Origin: Shewanella gelidimarina
Lineage (GTDB): Bacteria > Pseudomonadota > Gammaproteobacteria > Enterobacterales > Shewanellaceae
DNA length: 64,000 nt
Assembly (NCBI RefSeq): GCF_023283945.1
Contig: NZ_JAKIKW010000006.1
Location: 1 to 64,000 of the forward strand
Reading direction: 5' to 3'
Under the pieces are notes generated by a model. The model ran no database searches. It was not told the origin of the DNA and worked only from the letters and a program-made list of their open reading frames with translations. Below, one piece after another: positions 55,124 through 63,564 of this stretch. Numbering within the stretch: the first letter of the stretch is position 1; each line of letters begins with the position of its first letter. A program made the translations under genes and the position numbers.

Positions 55124-56290
55124 TTAGAGTTTTATGGCCAGATCATTGATCTGAATATTAAGTGACGCGCTGATGCCTTTAAGCACAGCCGTGGCACTTT
55201 CTTCAGTGACTTGGTCGATAGTGATAGTCGCTTTGCTCTTTCCTGCTACAGCACGCATGTTATCCAGTCTGTCGGGCATATTCTGTTGTAGTACCAATTG
55301 CAGTGTATCGCCGACACGAATACCGTTGCGGCGACCGATGTTGAGAATGATCCTATTAGCCTGCTTAGCAACGACTTGGCCTAACAGCGGGCGACAGTTA
55401 AGGGCTTGGTCAATATCTTGGCTAGCGTCGAGCAATACAGTGCTAATCATGGCGCCATATTCAGAACGCCAGAATTGGTCGCTATTGGAGTTTACAGTTT
55501 GCTGCAGTGAAAACTCCCATTCAGCAGATTTCGAGTATTGCTTACTCCAGACCTTTTCCCCGCTAATCGCATGAAACAGCGATAACTTAAACTGAAATAC
55601 TCGCATGGGGTCGTTTTCCCATAAGCCAAAAGTACGGGTTGATGGCTCGGGTGATATATCGATGATTTCTGGCAGCAGTATGTATTGGCTGTCGGTGATT
55701 TCACCTAACCAGCTTGGCAGCCTATAACCGCGAACATCCACTAACGTCTGGTCTACATCTAAGCGCTCGTTTGCGTGCAGGTGGGTAAAGCTGCTGCTTG
55801 AGTTTGCTTCAATCACTTGAGCGAGTTGTTCCGACAAGTTTTGCTCGAATAAGCCTAGGTTGCCGTACCTCAGTTGCGAACGGTCTTTTATTGAGGCTTG
55901 CGGTACCAGAATAGAGGCTTTTAGATTGCTGGCTTGGCAAGCCTGCTCAAACGGTTCAATCATGTCGATGCGAATATTAACGGTTATGTAGCCGCCTTCT
56001 ACCAGCTCGCTGACCATCTCAATCTGTTGGCTTTGTGCATTGCGGCTTAGGGTGAAGCTGTCATTCACGAGTTGACCATTACTGACGGTCTGTTCACTTG
56101 AAAAGTGTGCGCCTGTTTTTAATGTGGCATAGCTTACAGCTTGCTCTATGGCATCTTCTCGGGCTTTAGCGAGGTTATTGTCTACAATCTTGGCTTGGCC
56201 GCTTGCTTGGGTCCACTTTGCTTGCACGGGCGCGGTGAGAACCAAAGAGCAAGCGAGAATAACCTTGATGATGCATGAGCCAAGTTTCAT
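55124..56290 (-). CDS. flgT: Flagellar H-/T-ring assembly protein FlgT
   Basis: 388 residues. Signal peptide (LACSLVLTAPVQA), then the FlgT N-terminal domain 'ASGQAKIVDNNLAKAREDAIEQAVSYATLKTGA', middle domain, and a C-terminal domain with NIGRRNGIRVGDTLQLV. It builds the outer rings of the sheathed polar flagellum in the periplasm of Vibrio/Shewanella-type cells. ATG 56290 has GGAAG upstream; the frame is open to 56329. It is divergent from flgO. Confidence 0.9.
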   Translation of the reverse strand: MKLGSCIIKVILACSLVLTAPVQAKWTQASGQAKIVDNNLAKAREDAIEQAVSYATLKTGAHFSSEQTVSNGQLVNDSFTLSRNAQSQQIEMVSELVEGGYITVNIRIDMIEPFEQACQASNLKASILVPQASIKDRSQLRYGNLGLFEQNLSEQLAQVIEANSSSSFTHLHANERLDVDQTLVDVRGYRLPSWLGEITDSQYILLPEIIDISPEPSTRTFGLWENDPMRVFQFKLSLFHAISGEKVWSKQYSKSAEWEFSLQQTVNSNSDQFWRSEYGAMISTVLLDASQDIDQALNCRPLLGQVVAKQANRIILNIGRRNGIRVGDTLQLVLQQNMPDRLDNMRAVAGKSKATITIDQVTEESATAVLKGISASLNIQINDLAIKL

Positions 56291-56792
56291 ATTAATCTTC
56301 CAAGTCTTTACGCCAACATTAAGGCGCAATTATAAAGGTGACTGTTTGCCAAAAAGAGGAAGCAATGGTTTGCCGACAAAATGACAGTCTGAATCGATAG
56401 GCTTCTAACAAGCAATATCTATGCCCTTTATTGCTGATGGTACTAGATTCACGGCCATTAGACTAAATAGATAGCGATTGCATTAAACTGGTCGTCAATT
56501 GAGAAAGGCACAGGTTTTTCAGTTCAAGGTGCATCAACGAGATAATGGCGAGTCTGCTTTAAGGCGATGTCACTAGCAGTGCAATACTTGAGTGATTCGA
56601 AATGAATAAAGCGATAGCGAATGCAATGAGTATTAGCCATAAAGTTATTGATGCGAGCGCCGATAACAGCTTTAGATAAACATATTAGTTTCGATTGGCC
56701 GCCGTTTGAGCAAAGTACGTTCTACTGACTTAAAGCAAAGCGCTTTGGGTTGAATAGGCCAATCTCTGTGTCTGTATAACAGGAATAAAAAG
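56291..56792. other. Divergent flgT-flgO promoter region
   Basis: 502 bp without a gene. It includes the 12-bp palindrome CAAAGCGCTTTG (about 56738-56750). Two RpoN-like candidates were seen but rejected on spacing or a missing -12 GC. No FliA consensus was seen. Confidence 0.4.
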
Positions 56793-57422
56793 ATGTATAA
56801 GACATTAATCTTGCTACCGTTACTGCTGTTGTTTGGGTGTGAAAATATGCAGCCTGCGGCATCTGAGCAGCAGATGCTCGTGAGCGGCAATGGCTTGCCG
56901 CACTTAGCATCGATTAACTATCTGTCACAGCAGATGGTGAACGAGTTAGTTAGGCAAAATGATAGTTTAAAGCCCACAGAGCCGTTATTAGTGGCCACGC
57001 CAGTGATGCTGTCAGATTTAGCGACCACCAATGAATTGGGTTTACAGTATCAACAAGGACTGATTGCGGCATTGCATGACCATCAGTTTAATTTGGTCGA
57101 CATGAACGTAGCTAAAACATTACGAGTGACGCCCGCCGGTGAGTTTATCCTGAGCCGAGATTGGCAGCAGTTACCCGCTGATATCGACGTTAGGCATGTA
57201 GTAGTGACCACCATGAGCCCAGACAAAGAGGGTGTGGCTATCTATAGCCGCATTGTTGATGTGAGTAATAACCGTGTGGTGTCTGTGGCGCAGAGCTTTG
57301 TCCCCATTGCCGCGATGCCGGGCATGTTAACCCACTCGCAAAAAGTGGTGTCTGAAAACGGTTTGTTGTATCGGTCTGAAAGTGCAGGGCAACGTACGGT
57401 AACGATTGAAGGAGGCCAGTAG
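56793..57422 (+). CDS. flgO: Flagellar outer membrane lipoprotein FlgO
   Basis: 209 residues. The lipobox (LLLLFGC) gives a lipoprotein; the body has the FlgO domain with 'LASINYLSQQMVNELVRQN', 'PLLVATPVMLSDLATTNELGLQYQQGL' and 'VDVSNNRVVSVAQSF'. FlgO and FlgP form outer-membrane flagellar structures in Vibrio cholerae. AGGA precedes the ATG. Its stop is directly followed by the flgP ATG. Confidence 0.9.
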   Translation: MYKTLILLPLLLLFGCENMQPAASEQQMLVSGNGLPHLASINYLSQQMVNELVRQNDSLKPTEPLLVATPVMLSDLATTNELGLQYQQGLIAALHDHQFNLVDMNVAKTLRVTPAGEFILSRDWQQLPADIDVRHVVVTTMSPDKEGVAIYSRIVDVSNNRVVSVAQSFVPIAAMPGMLTHSQKVVSENGLLYRSESAGQRTVTIEGGQ

Positions 57423-57878
57423 ATGAAAGCAATTATGGTATGTGCGGCGTTATTGCTGGTTGTATTAGGTGGCTGCTCAGCGCAGGACCGTTATGTGCAG
57501 TACGAGACTGAAGCGCCAGAGTCTTTTCCGACATTAACGGCTATTGGTTATGCCACGCTGGCGAATCAACCCTCAAGCGACCCCGCTCAACGGGTGTTGA
57601 TGGCGATGCAAGCTTCAAAAATTGCGGCGTATCGCGAGTTGGCCGAGCAGGTCTACGGACAACACCTGGCAGCGTCAAGCCAAGTCAGCGATTGGATGTT
57701 GACGAGCGATAACATTAAAGCTTCAGTTTCTGGTGTGATCCGTGGTGCCAGAGTGGTCAATAGTTATCCTGCAGGCGAGCATTATGTCACTGAGTTGGAA
57801 TTGGACTTTGAACAAGTTTGGGCTTTGTACCAGCAGCAAAACCGTCCGCAAAAGGTAAAAGAGATCACTTATTTTTAA
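57423..57878 (+). CDS. flgP: Flagellar outer membrane lipoprotein FlgP
   Basis: 151 residues. The signal ends in V-L-G-G-C (lipobox). The LPP20/FlgP core is visible: 'LTAIGYATLANQPSSDPAQRVLMAMQASKIAAYRELAEQVYG' and 'GVIRGARVVNSYPAGEHYVTELELDF'. FlgP forms an outer-membrane-associated ring. It is translationally coupled to flgO (no gap). The array of short repeats begins about 185 bp after it. Confidence 0.9.
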   Translation: MKAIMVCAALLLVVLGGCSAQDRYVQYETEAPESFPTLTAIGYATLANQPSSDPAQRVLMAMQASKIAAYRELAEQVYGQHLAASSQVSDWMLTSDNIKASVSGVIRGARVVNSYPAGEHYVTELELDFEQVWALYQQQNRPQKVKEITYF

Positions 57879-57883
57879 ATGCT

Positions 57884-57960
57884 GATTTAAAGCCGATTTA
57901 AAGCCGGATAGTGCAGGGACGGTACGAGCAAGGACGAAATAGCAGAGACGGAATAGCAGG
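57884..57960 (+). repeat. Short degenerate repeats between flgP and the main array
   Basis: GATTTAAAGCC occurs twice in tandem (57884-57894, 57895-57905). Three 14/15-nt units follow at 57918-57932 (GACGGTACGAGCAAG), 57933-57946 (GACGAAATAGCAGA) and 57947-57960 (GACGGAATAGCAGG). Their period equals that of the main array but the sequence is unrelated. Confidence 0.6.
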
Positions 57961-58062
57961 GAAGATCAAAAGAGTGTAGAAGTCGTTAAAGTGCTTTAGT
58001 TATTCATCTTTGAGGTTTTTCGAGCTTATAAGACCAACTGTCTAGGTGTTTGCTGTTTTAGC

Positions 58063-58785
58063 ATTACCGTCTTAGCATTACCGTCTTGGGATTACCGTCT
58101 TGGGATTACCGTCTTGGGATTACCGTCTTGGGATTACCGTCTTGGCATTACCGTCTTGGGATTACCGTCTTGGGATTACCGTCTTGGGATTACCGTCTTG
58201 GCATTACCGTCTTGGGATTACCGTCTTGGGATTACCGTCTTGGCATTACCGTCTTGGCATTACCGTCTTGGCATTACCGTCTTGGCATTACCGTCTTGGG
58301 ATTACCGTCTTGGGATTACCGTCTTGGGATTACCGTCTTGGGATTACCGTCTTGGGATTACCGTCTTGGGATTACCGTCTTGGGATTACCGTCTTGGCAT
58401 TACCGTCTTAGCATCTACCGTCTTGGCATCTACCGTCTTGGCATCTACCGTCTTGGCATCTACCGTCTTGGCATCTACCGTCTTGGCATCTACCTTCTTG
58501 GCATCTACCTTCTTGGCATCTACCTTCTTGGCATCTACCTTCTTGGCATTACCGTCTTGGCATTACCGTCTTGGCATCTACCGTCTTGGCATTTACCGTC
58601 TTGGCATCTACCTTCTTAGCATCTACCTTCTTAGCATCTACCTTCTTAGCATTACCGTCTTAGCATTACCGTCTTAGCATTACCGTCTTAGCATTATCGT
58701 CTTAGCATTACCGTCTTAGCATTACCGTCTTAGCATTACCGTCTTGGTATCTACCGTCTTGGCATTTATCGAATTTTACCGTCTT
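58063..58785. repeat. Tandem array of about 50 copies of a 14/15-bp unit
   Basis: The base unit is ATTACCGTCTTGGG (14 bp). Variants come in blocks: 14-bp units ending GGG or GGC first; then 15-bp units ATCTACCGTCTTGGC from about 58410; ATCTACCTTCTTGGC (58484-58545); then TTAGC-ending units to about 58740; the last unit is degenerate. The array stops directly against the flgN stop codon (58786-58788). It is noncoding in appearance: the unit has no stop codon in the forward frames, so long repeat ORFs arise by chance. Confidence 0.97.
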
Positions 58786-59211
58786 CTAAGCACTTAAATT
58801 ATTACCTAAGCTAGAGATACTGGATGTGCGGCCTTTTTCATCATAGGTGAGGCTGGCTGAATTACGACTGACCTGCAACGCCTGAGAGAAGCGATTTAAG
58901 CTGGCTAAGCTCAATTCAATTAAAGACTCGTTCTCAGCGTTGAGTTGTTGGCACTCGACTAGCAAGGCTTTTGCTTCGCTAACTTGCTGAGATAATGTGG
59001 CGTCGGTCTTTAATGTACTTATATCTGGCTGAGTCGCTATCATCTCATCGTTATGCTTTAGGCTGTCAAGTAAGGTCGCTTTAGTACTGGCAAGTGACAA
59101 CAATGTGTCAGCATCTTGCGACTGTAGCGCTTTTGTTTCTTGGCTAATAACGGCTTTAAGCTCAGTCAACACGGTATGTTGTGAGCTCAATAGATGAGAT
59201 AAATTTGTCAT
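58786..59211 (-). CDS. flgN: Flagellar export chaperone FlgN
   Basis: 141 residues, all-helical, of normal FlgN length. FlgN escorts the hook-filament junction proteins FlgK and FlgL. The heptad-like pattern (LKAVISQETKALQSQDADTLLSLASTKATLLDSLK) and the position after flgM support it. The C-terminus (SLGNNLSA) ends at the edge of the repeat array, so array change could alter the 3' end of its mRNA but not the protein. Confidence 0.85.
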   Translation of the reverse strand: MTNLSHLLSSQHTVLTELKAVISQETKALQSQDADTLLSLASTKATLLDSLKHNDEMIATQPDISTLKTDATLSQQVSEAKALLVECQQLNAENESLIELSLASLNRFSQALQVSRNSASLTYDEKGRTSSISSLGNNLSA

Positions 59212-59255
59212 AATGGCCTTATCTTTTATGCCTTAGTCCGCAGTTTGCGGAGACA

Positions 59256-59579
59256 TTAGTTTAAATCGCTAAGTTCATTCTCGAAGTTTGCGATATTAGT
59301 TGCAAGCTTTTCTGGATCGATTTTGTAACGACCTTCAGCGATTGCAGCCTTAATTTCATCAACCTTCTTTTGGTCAATATCGGGCATGTCGGCAATCTTA
59401 GTTTGCACATTTTGGATCTGTTGTGCCTGCGGTGTAATTGACACCGAGTCAGTTTTTTGTGTCACCGCAGTTTGCACTGGCGCTGCTGTCGCGCTTTGTG
59501 CTGCAGAACCTTTGCCCGCATTACTGGTGTTGATGCGCGCTGTAGCAGCGCTATTTACGTGTTTAATATCCATAGCCAT
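59256..59579 (-). CDS. flgM: Anti-sigma-28 factor FlgM
   Basis: 107 residues. The N-terminus MAMDIKHVNSA and the C-terminal FliA-binding helices (VDEIKAAIAEGRYKIDPEKLATNIANFE) are those of FlgM. It holds FliA inactive until the hook is complete. ATG 59579 is preferred by family start and GGA upstream; the frame opens 15 nt earlier. It is transcribed from a FliA promoter together with flgN. Confidence 0.92.
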   Translation of the reverse strand: MAMDIKHVNSAATARINTSNAGKGSAAQSATAAPVQTAVTQKTDSVSITPQAQQIQNVQTKIADMPDIDQKKVDEIKAAIAEGRYKIDPEKLATNIANFENELSDLN

Positions 59580-59620
59580 TTTGGTATCCAACATTGAATA
59601 AAGAGACTTTCTTACACATG

Positions 59621-59647
59621 CTATCGGCGCGATAACCGTTAACTTTA
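59621..59647 (-). promoter_or_regulatory. FliA (sigma-28) promoter of flgM-flgN
   Basis: Minus strand TAAAGTTA-N11-GCCGATAG matches the FliA consensus TAAAGTTT-N11-GCCGATAA at 14 of 16 positions with exact spacing. It is about 45 bp before flgM. It closes the usual feedback loop of FliA and its inhibitor. Confidence 0.85.
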
Positions 59648-59655
59648 ATGTTATT

Positions 59656-60369
59656 TTACATTCTTACTTCAACTTGGCCAACCGCAATGACTTTTGCGTT
59701 TAAGGTTTTCTGTGAATGGCTGTTCTTAATCCGAATTTTGTCGCCTAAATTGCCATCATGTAATGCTTCGCCGACGGTTTTTATCTCGAAGTTTTGAGAC
59801 CGCGCAATGATAGAAACAGTGTCGCCCTTACAAACGACGCACAGATGGTTATTAAAAATAGGTTGCTGTGGTGCGACTCGACGTTTAAGCCGCGCACCGA
59901 CCACTTGGCTTAATTGGTCAAACTGTTGACCTCGCAACGTACTTTGCTCGACATAGTCAATGGCAACATCGCTTTGTGAAATTAAATCGCCAGGGCCTAA
60001 GGTGGCTTTAGCCACCACTACCGGGTAGAGAATATCGACCCTTACCGATAAAAATATTTGCCATGGGTAACTCAAGTCTGGGCTGTCGCAGCTTATTTTG
60101 ACTGTGTTGTTACGCCTTATTGCACGATCGCTGGCTATTTCTGCTTTTATCGGCAGAAAGCAATTAGGCAAGCTGACGCGGGTATCTAGGTTTTGCGGCG
60201 TGATATTGACCTTCGCTTTTTCTGGCGCTTCAATTTTTTCTTCAACTGCCGCTATAGCTAATCGAGAAATGGTCGATAAAGAGGGAACACTAGCAACCTG
60301 ATTGGCATCTGCAATAGCGATTACAGGGAAATAAAGTACGGTAGAAAGTAACCAAAAATTTATTTTCAT
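59656..60369 (-). CDS. flgA: Flagellar P-ring assembly chaperone FlgA
   Basis: 237 residues. Signal peptide, then the FlgA core: 'LPNCFLPIKAEIASDRAIRRNNTVKISCDSP' and the SAF-like C-terminal part 'PQQPIFNNHLCVVCKGDTVSIIARSQNFEIKTVGEALHDGNLGDKIRIKNSHSQKTLNAKVIAVGQVEVRM'-type strands, here named by short pieces GDTVSIIAR, GDKIRIKN and VGQVEVRM. It assists P-ring assembly in the periplasm. It is separated from flgM by the FliA promoter, so flgM has its own control. Confidence 0.9.
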   Translation of the reverse strand: MKINFWLLSTVLYFPVIAIADANQVASVPSLSTISRLAIAAVEEKIEAPEKAKVNITPQNLDTRVSLPNCFLPIKAEIASDRAIRRNNTVKISCDSPDLSYPWQIFLSVRVDILYPVVVAKATLGPGDLISQSDVAIDYVEQSTLRGQQFDQLSQVVGARLKRRVAPQQPIFNNHLCVVCKGDTVSIIARSQNFEIKTVGEALHDGNLGDKIRIKNSHSQKTLNAKVIAVGQVEVRM

Positions 60370-60505
60370 AATGAATACATTAGCTTGATTCGCTAGAATG
60401 CACCTAAGTCGTGTTAATTGTAGAATGTCGGTAGCGAACTCATTAAATCGTTGGGCGTCATAAAGTTGACTGATGTCGCAACGTTTGAATCAGATAGTGC
60501 TAACT

Positions 60506-60523
60506 AAGCAAGTAGTATGCCTA
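60506..60523 (-). promoter_or_regulatory. Possible RpoN promoter of flgA
   Basis: Minus strand TAGGCAT-ACTAC-TTGCTT keeps the exact GG-N10-GC spacing and a perfect -12 TTGCTT, but differs from TGGCAC at two -24 positions. It is about 135 bp before flgA. Confidence 0.45.
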
Positions 60524-60624
60524 AATGTAGGGATGAGTTTATATTGATCAGTATTGACAATATGGATGCGAAAGAACAACGAAATAAGCGTTAACTACAC
60601 CTAAATTTAATCTTTTAGATTTAA

Positions 60625-60631
60625 CCGATAA
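60625..60631 (+). promoter_or_regulatory. Possible FliA -10 element before cheV
   Basis: CCGATAA occurs 24 bp before the cheV ATG. A matching TAAA at the correct distance (15 nt before ACCGATAA) is absent; the nearest TAAA is 18 nt before. A tentative element only. Confidence 0.25.
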
Positions 60632-60654
60632 AAAGTAAGTACAAGGCAAATTTT

Positions 60655-61575
60655 ATGTCGAACATTCTTGATTCAGTAAATAAGCGAACGCAATTGGTTG
60701 GGCAAAACCGACTTGAGTTATTGTTATTTAAACTTAATGGACGTCAACGATTCGGCATTAACGTATTTAAGGTAAAAGAGGTGCTGCAATGCCCTCCGTT
60801 AACAAGCTTACCTAGACTTAACTCTAGTGTGCGTGGCATTGCCCATGTACGCGGCATGACCATTTCAGTGATTGATTTGAGTGCTGCAACAGGCGGCCGC
60901 CCAATTGAGAACATTGAGAACAGCTTTATTATCATTTCTGAGTACAACCGCAGTGTGCAGGGGTTCTTGGTCAGTTCGGTTGAACGTATTATCAATATGA
61001 ACTGGGAAGCGATCATGCCGCCACCACAAGGCGCCGGACGTGGCTCATATTTGACGGCCGTGACAGAGATTGATAATGAGTTAGTGGAGATTTTGGATGT
61101 TGAGAAAATCTTAGATGAGATTTCACCCGTCAATACCAACATCAGTAAAGAGTTAGACGAGAAGCTGACAATCGATAGAAATAAGCATTATCACATTATG
61201 GTGATAGATGACTCATCGGTGGCCCGTAAACAGATTATTCGAGCGTTAGCCTCGCTTGATCTGCAAATCGATACTGCCAAAGATGGTAAAGAAGCATTAG
61301 AAAAGTTACGTGCAATAGCGGCGGAACTCGACGACGTGTCGACTGAAATTCCGTTGATTATTTCAGATATTGAAATGCCTGAAATGGATGGTTATACCCT
61401 AACTGCTGAAATACGTGATGACCCTAAGCTTAGAAACATCAAAGTGGTGTTACATACTTCGCTCAGTGGCGTGTTTAATCAGGCGATGGTGCAAAAAGTG
61501 GGCGCTAATGACTTTATTGCTAAGTTTAACCCTGATGAGTTAGCCGCTGCGGTAAACAAACATTTAAGTTTATAA
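60655..61575 (+). CDS. cheV: Chemotaxis protein CheV
   Basis: 306 residues. An N-terminal CheW-like domain (about 20-160: LLLFKLNGRQRFGINVFKVKEV, RGIAHVRGMTISVIDLSAA) is fused to a C-terminal response-regulator receiver (about 180-306) with MVIDDSSVARKQI, the phosphorylated aspartate in IISDIEMPEMDG, and T/S and K switch residues (HTSLSG, FIAKF). It couples receptors to CheA and is modulated by phosphorylation. It is divergent from flgA and precedes cheR. Confidence 0.94.
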   Translation: MSNILDSVNKRTQLVGQNRLELLLFKLNGRQRFGINVFKVKEVLQCPPLTSLPRLNSSVRGIAHVRGMTISVIDLSAATGGRPIENIENSFIIISEYNRSVQGFLVSSVERIINMNWEAIMPPPQGAGRGSYLTAVTEIDNELVEILDVEKILDEISPVNTNISKELDEKLTIDRNKHYHIMVIDDSSVARKQIIRALASLDLQIDTAKDGKEALEKLRAIAAELDDVSTEIPLIISDIEMPEMDGYTLTAEIRDDPKLRNIKVVLHTSLSGVFNQAMVQKVGANDFIAKFNPDELAAAVNKHLSL

Positions 61576-61714
61576 CGCGTAGGGTTAAGTTCACAGCAAA
61601 GCCAGAGGAAACCAAGTCTTACTTGTGTTTCCGAGATGGCTAATGTATAACCCAGCGATTGTTGTAAAGTTGCGCCTGTTATGCGACTTGTTTTATTGAT
61701 ATTTAGGATACAGA

Positions 61715-62548
61715 GTGCCGAATAAATCACTTGCTGAAAACGAGTACCATCAATTCAGGCTGTTTTTAGAGCAGCACAGCGGTATTGTGCTCGGTGACAG
61801 CAAGCAATATCTTGTGCGCAGTCGATTGGCGCCGCTAATGGGCAAGTATAATCTTCCCTCTTTATCGGATGTTGTAAAGCATTCAATGAAACCCACAGAG
61901 CGTCAACTTCGCACTGAAGTTATCGATGCAATGACAACCAACGAAACCCTTTGGTTTCGCGATCGTTATCCTTTCGAGTTGCTATTTAATTCCATTTTGC
62001 CCAATTACAGCCGACTCGGTCGACCAGTAAAAATATGGTCAGCTGCCTGTTCGTCGGGGCAAGAGCCGTATTCTTTAAGCATGACGATTCTGGAATATCA
62101 GCAGCGTAAACCTGGGACACTGCCCGGTGGAGCGAGTATATTGGCGACGGATCTGTCGCCGACGATGCTTGAGCGCTGTAAAAATGCTGAGTATGACAAT
62201 TTAGCGTTAGCCCGTGGTTTGTCAGATGAACGAAAACGTCATTTTTTTGATGCATTGCCATCGGGCAATATGGTGATTAAGAACAATGTGAAGCAATTGG
62301 TTAGTTTTAGAGCACACAACTTGCTCGAAAATTATACCTTGCTTGGCAAGTTCGACATTATCTTTTGCCGCAATGTATTGATCTATTTCTCTCCAGAGGC
62401 AAAGCGGAAAATATTGCGGCAATTTGCTGCCGCACTGAACCCTAAAGGTATCCTTTTCTTGGGTGCGTCAGAGTCTATTGCTGGTTTGTCTGATGAGTTT
62501 GATATGGTGCGCTGTAATCCTGGCATCTATTACCAAAAACGAACTTAA
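61715..62548 (+). CDS. cheR: Chemoreceptor methyltransferase CheR
   Basis: 277 residues. N-terminal four-helix part, then the SAM-dependent methyltransferase: WSAACSSGQEPYSLSM, ILATDLSPTMLERC, and FDIIFCRNVLIYFSPEAKRKIL. It methylates chemoreceptor glutamates. The start is GTG at 61715, with AGGA 6 nt upstream; no ATG lies near. It follows cheV by 139 bp. Confidence 0.93.
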   Translation: MPNKSLAENEYHQFRLFLEQHSGIVLGDSKQYLVRSRLAPLMGKYNLPSLSDVVKHSMKPTERQLRTEVIDAMTTNETLWFRDRYPFELLFNSILPNYSRLGRPVKIWSAACSSGQEPYSLSMTILEYQQRKPGTLPGGASILATDLSPTMLERCKNAEYDNLALARGLSDERKRHFFDALPSGNMVIKNNVKQLVSFRAHNLLENYTLLGKFDIIFCRNVLIYFSPEAKRKILRQFAAALNPKGILFLGASESIAGLSDEFDMVRCNPGIYYQKRT

Positions 62549-62670
62549 GCTTATTGTTGTGGGTGTTGAGGTGCAATTAACGCATTTTTGACACCCTGTT
62601 TATCCGCATCATCCTGCCGCTATCGCGCTACTCCCTAAGTAAATCGTCTATTTTCATTCTTTTAGGCTAA

Positions 62671-62690
62671 TTTGGCACACCAATTGCTTT
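62671..62690 (+). promoter_or_regulatory. RpoN promoter of flgBCD
   Basis: TTTGGCAC-accaa-TTGCTT matches TTGGCAC-N5-TTGCTT exactly, with 10 nt between GG and GC. It is about 32 bp before the flgB ATG. It drives the rod-hook operon. Confidence 0.93.
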
Positions 62691-62721
62691 ATTCTAGCTA
62701 TCGAGCTGAGGAGGCAATTTT

Positions 62722-63120
62722 ATGGCGATTAATTTTGATAGTGCATTAGGCGTACATCAGTACACTTTGGGCGTACGCTCTCAACGTGCAGAGGTCCTAT
62801 CTTCAAATATTGCCAATGCCGACACACCAAACTATAAAGCCCGCGATGTTGATTTTGCTAAAGCGATGAATTCAGCGCAGTCACGTCAATCGGGCTTGTC
62901 CATGACCAAAAGCGATAGCAAGCACTTCGATTTAGCCGCGTTAACGCAGCAAAATGTCGCTTATCGGGTACCGAATCAGCCAGACACCGGTGACGGTAAT
63001 ACAGTAGACATTCAAGAGGAGCAATCAGCCTTCATGAAAAATGCCCTTGAGTATCAAATGTCACTCGGTTTTCTAGACAGCAAGTTTTCAGGCATGAAAA
63101 AAGCGATTAGAGGCGAATAA
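62722..63120 (+). CDS. flgB: Flagellar basal-body rod protein FlgB
   Basis: 132 residues. The rod-protein start SNIANADTPNYKARDVDF and the conserved EEQSAFMKNALEYQMSLGFL are those of FlgB. It forms the proximal rod. AGGAGG precedes the ATG. It is the first gene of the RpoN-driven operon. Confidence 0.95.
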   Translation: MAINFDSALGVHQYTLGVRSQRAEVLSSNIANADTPNYKARDVDFAKAMNSAQSRQSGLSMTKSDSKHFDLAALTQQNVAYRVPNQPDTGDGNTVDIQEEQSAFMKNALEYQMSLGFLDSKFSGMKKAIRGE

Positions 63121-63122
63121 CT

Positions 63123-63539
63123 ATGAGTTTATTTAATATTTTCAACGTCGCAGGTTCGGGTATGTCGGCGCAATCGGTCAGACTCAATACCACGGCCAGT
63201 AATATTGCTAACGCGGACTCAGTATCTAGCAGTGTGGGTAAGACCTATCGTGCTCGTCATCCTATTTTTGAAGCTGAAATGAACCAAGCTCAACAGCATC
63301 AAAGTGCCTCACAAGCCGTTGCCGTTAAGGGAATTGTTGAAAGTGACTTACCGTTAAATAAAGAATACTCGCCAGGTCATCCAATGGCCGACACAGATGG
63401 CTTTATCTATAAGCCCAATGTCAATGTGATGGAGGAGATGGCCAACATGATTTCTGCCTCTCGCTCATATCAGATGAATGTACAAGTGACTGAAGCTGCA
63501 AAATCGATGCTTCAGCAAACCCTTAGAATTGGTAAATAA
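63123..63539 (+). CDS. flgC: Flagellar basal-body rod protein FlgC
   Basis: 138 residues. FNVAGSGMSAQSVRLNTTASNIANADSV at the start and the C-terminal NVMEEMANMISASRSYQMNVQV helix are those of FlgC. It follows flgB by 2 bp. Confidence 0.95.
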   Translation: MSLFNIFNVAGSGMSAQSVRLNTTASNIANADSVSSSVGKTYRARHPIFEAEMNQAQQHQSASQAVAVKGIVESDLPLNKEYSPGHPMADTDGFIYKPNVNVMEEMANMISASRSYQMNVQVTEAAKSMLQQTLRIGK

Positions 63540-63564
63540 ACTCAGTGAAAGCTGGAGGTAAATT

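Noticed and set aside
56355..56385. RpoN promoter candidate on the minus strand before flgT
   Set aside because: GGCAA…TTGCT is present but the GG-to-GC distance is 9 nt rather than the required 10.
56500..56522. RpoN promoter candidate on the plus strand before flgO
   Set aside because: AGGCAC-N5-TTTC lacks the -12 GC and lies about 270 bp from flgO.
58086..58677. Long open frames of up to 187 codons encoding GLPSWDYRLGITVL-type repeats
   Set aside because: They arise because the tandem unit has no stop in the forward frames; they start at TTG inside the array, have no ribosome binding site, and all three forward frames are open at once.
58063..58785. CRISPR array
   Set aside because: Units are contiguous with no unique spacers, the unit is only 14-15 bp, and there is no cas gene nearby.
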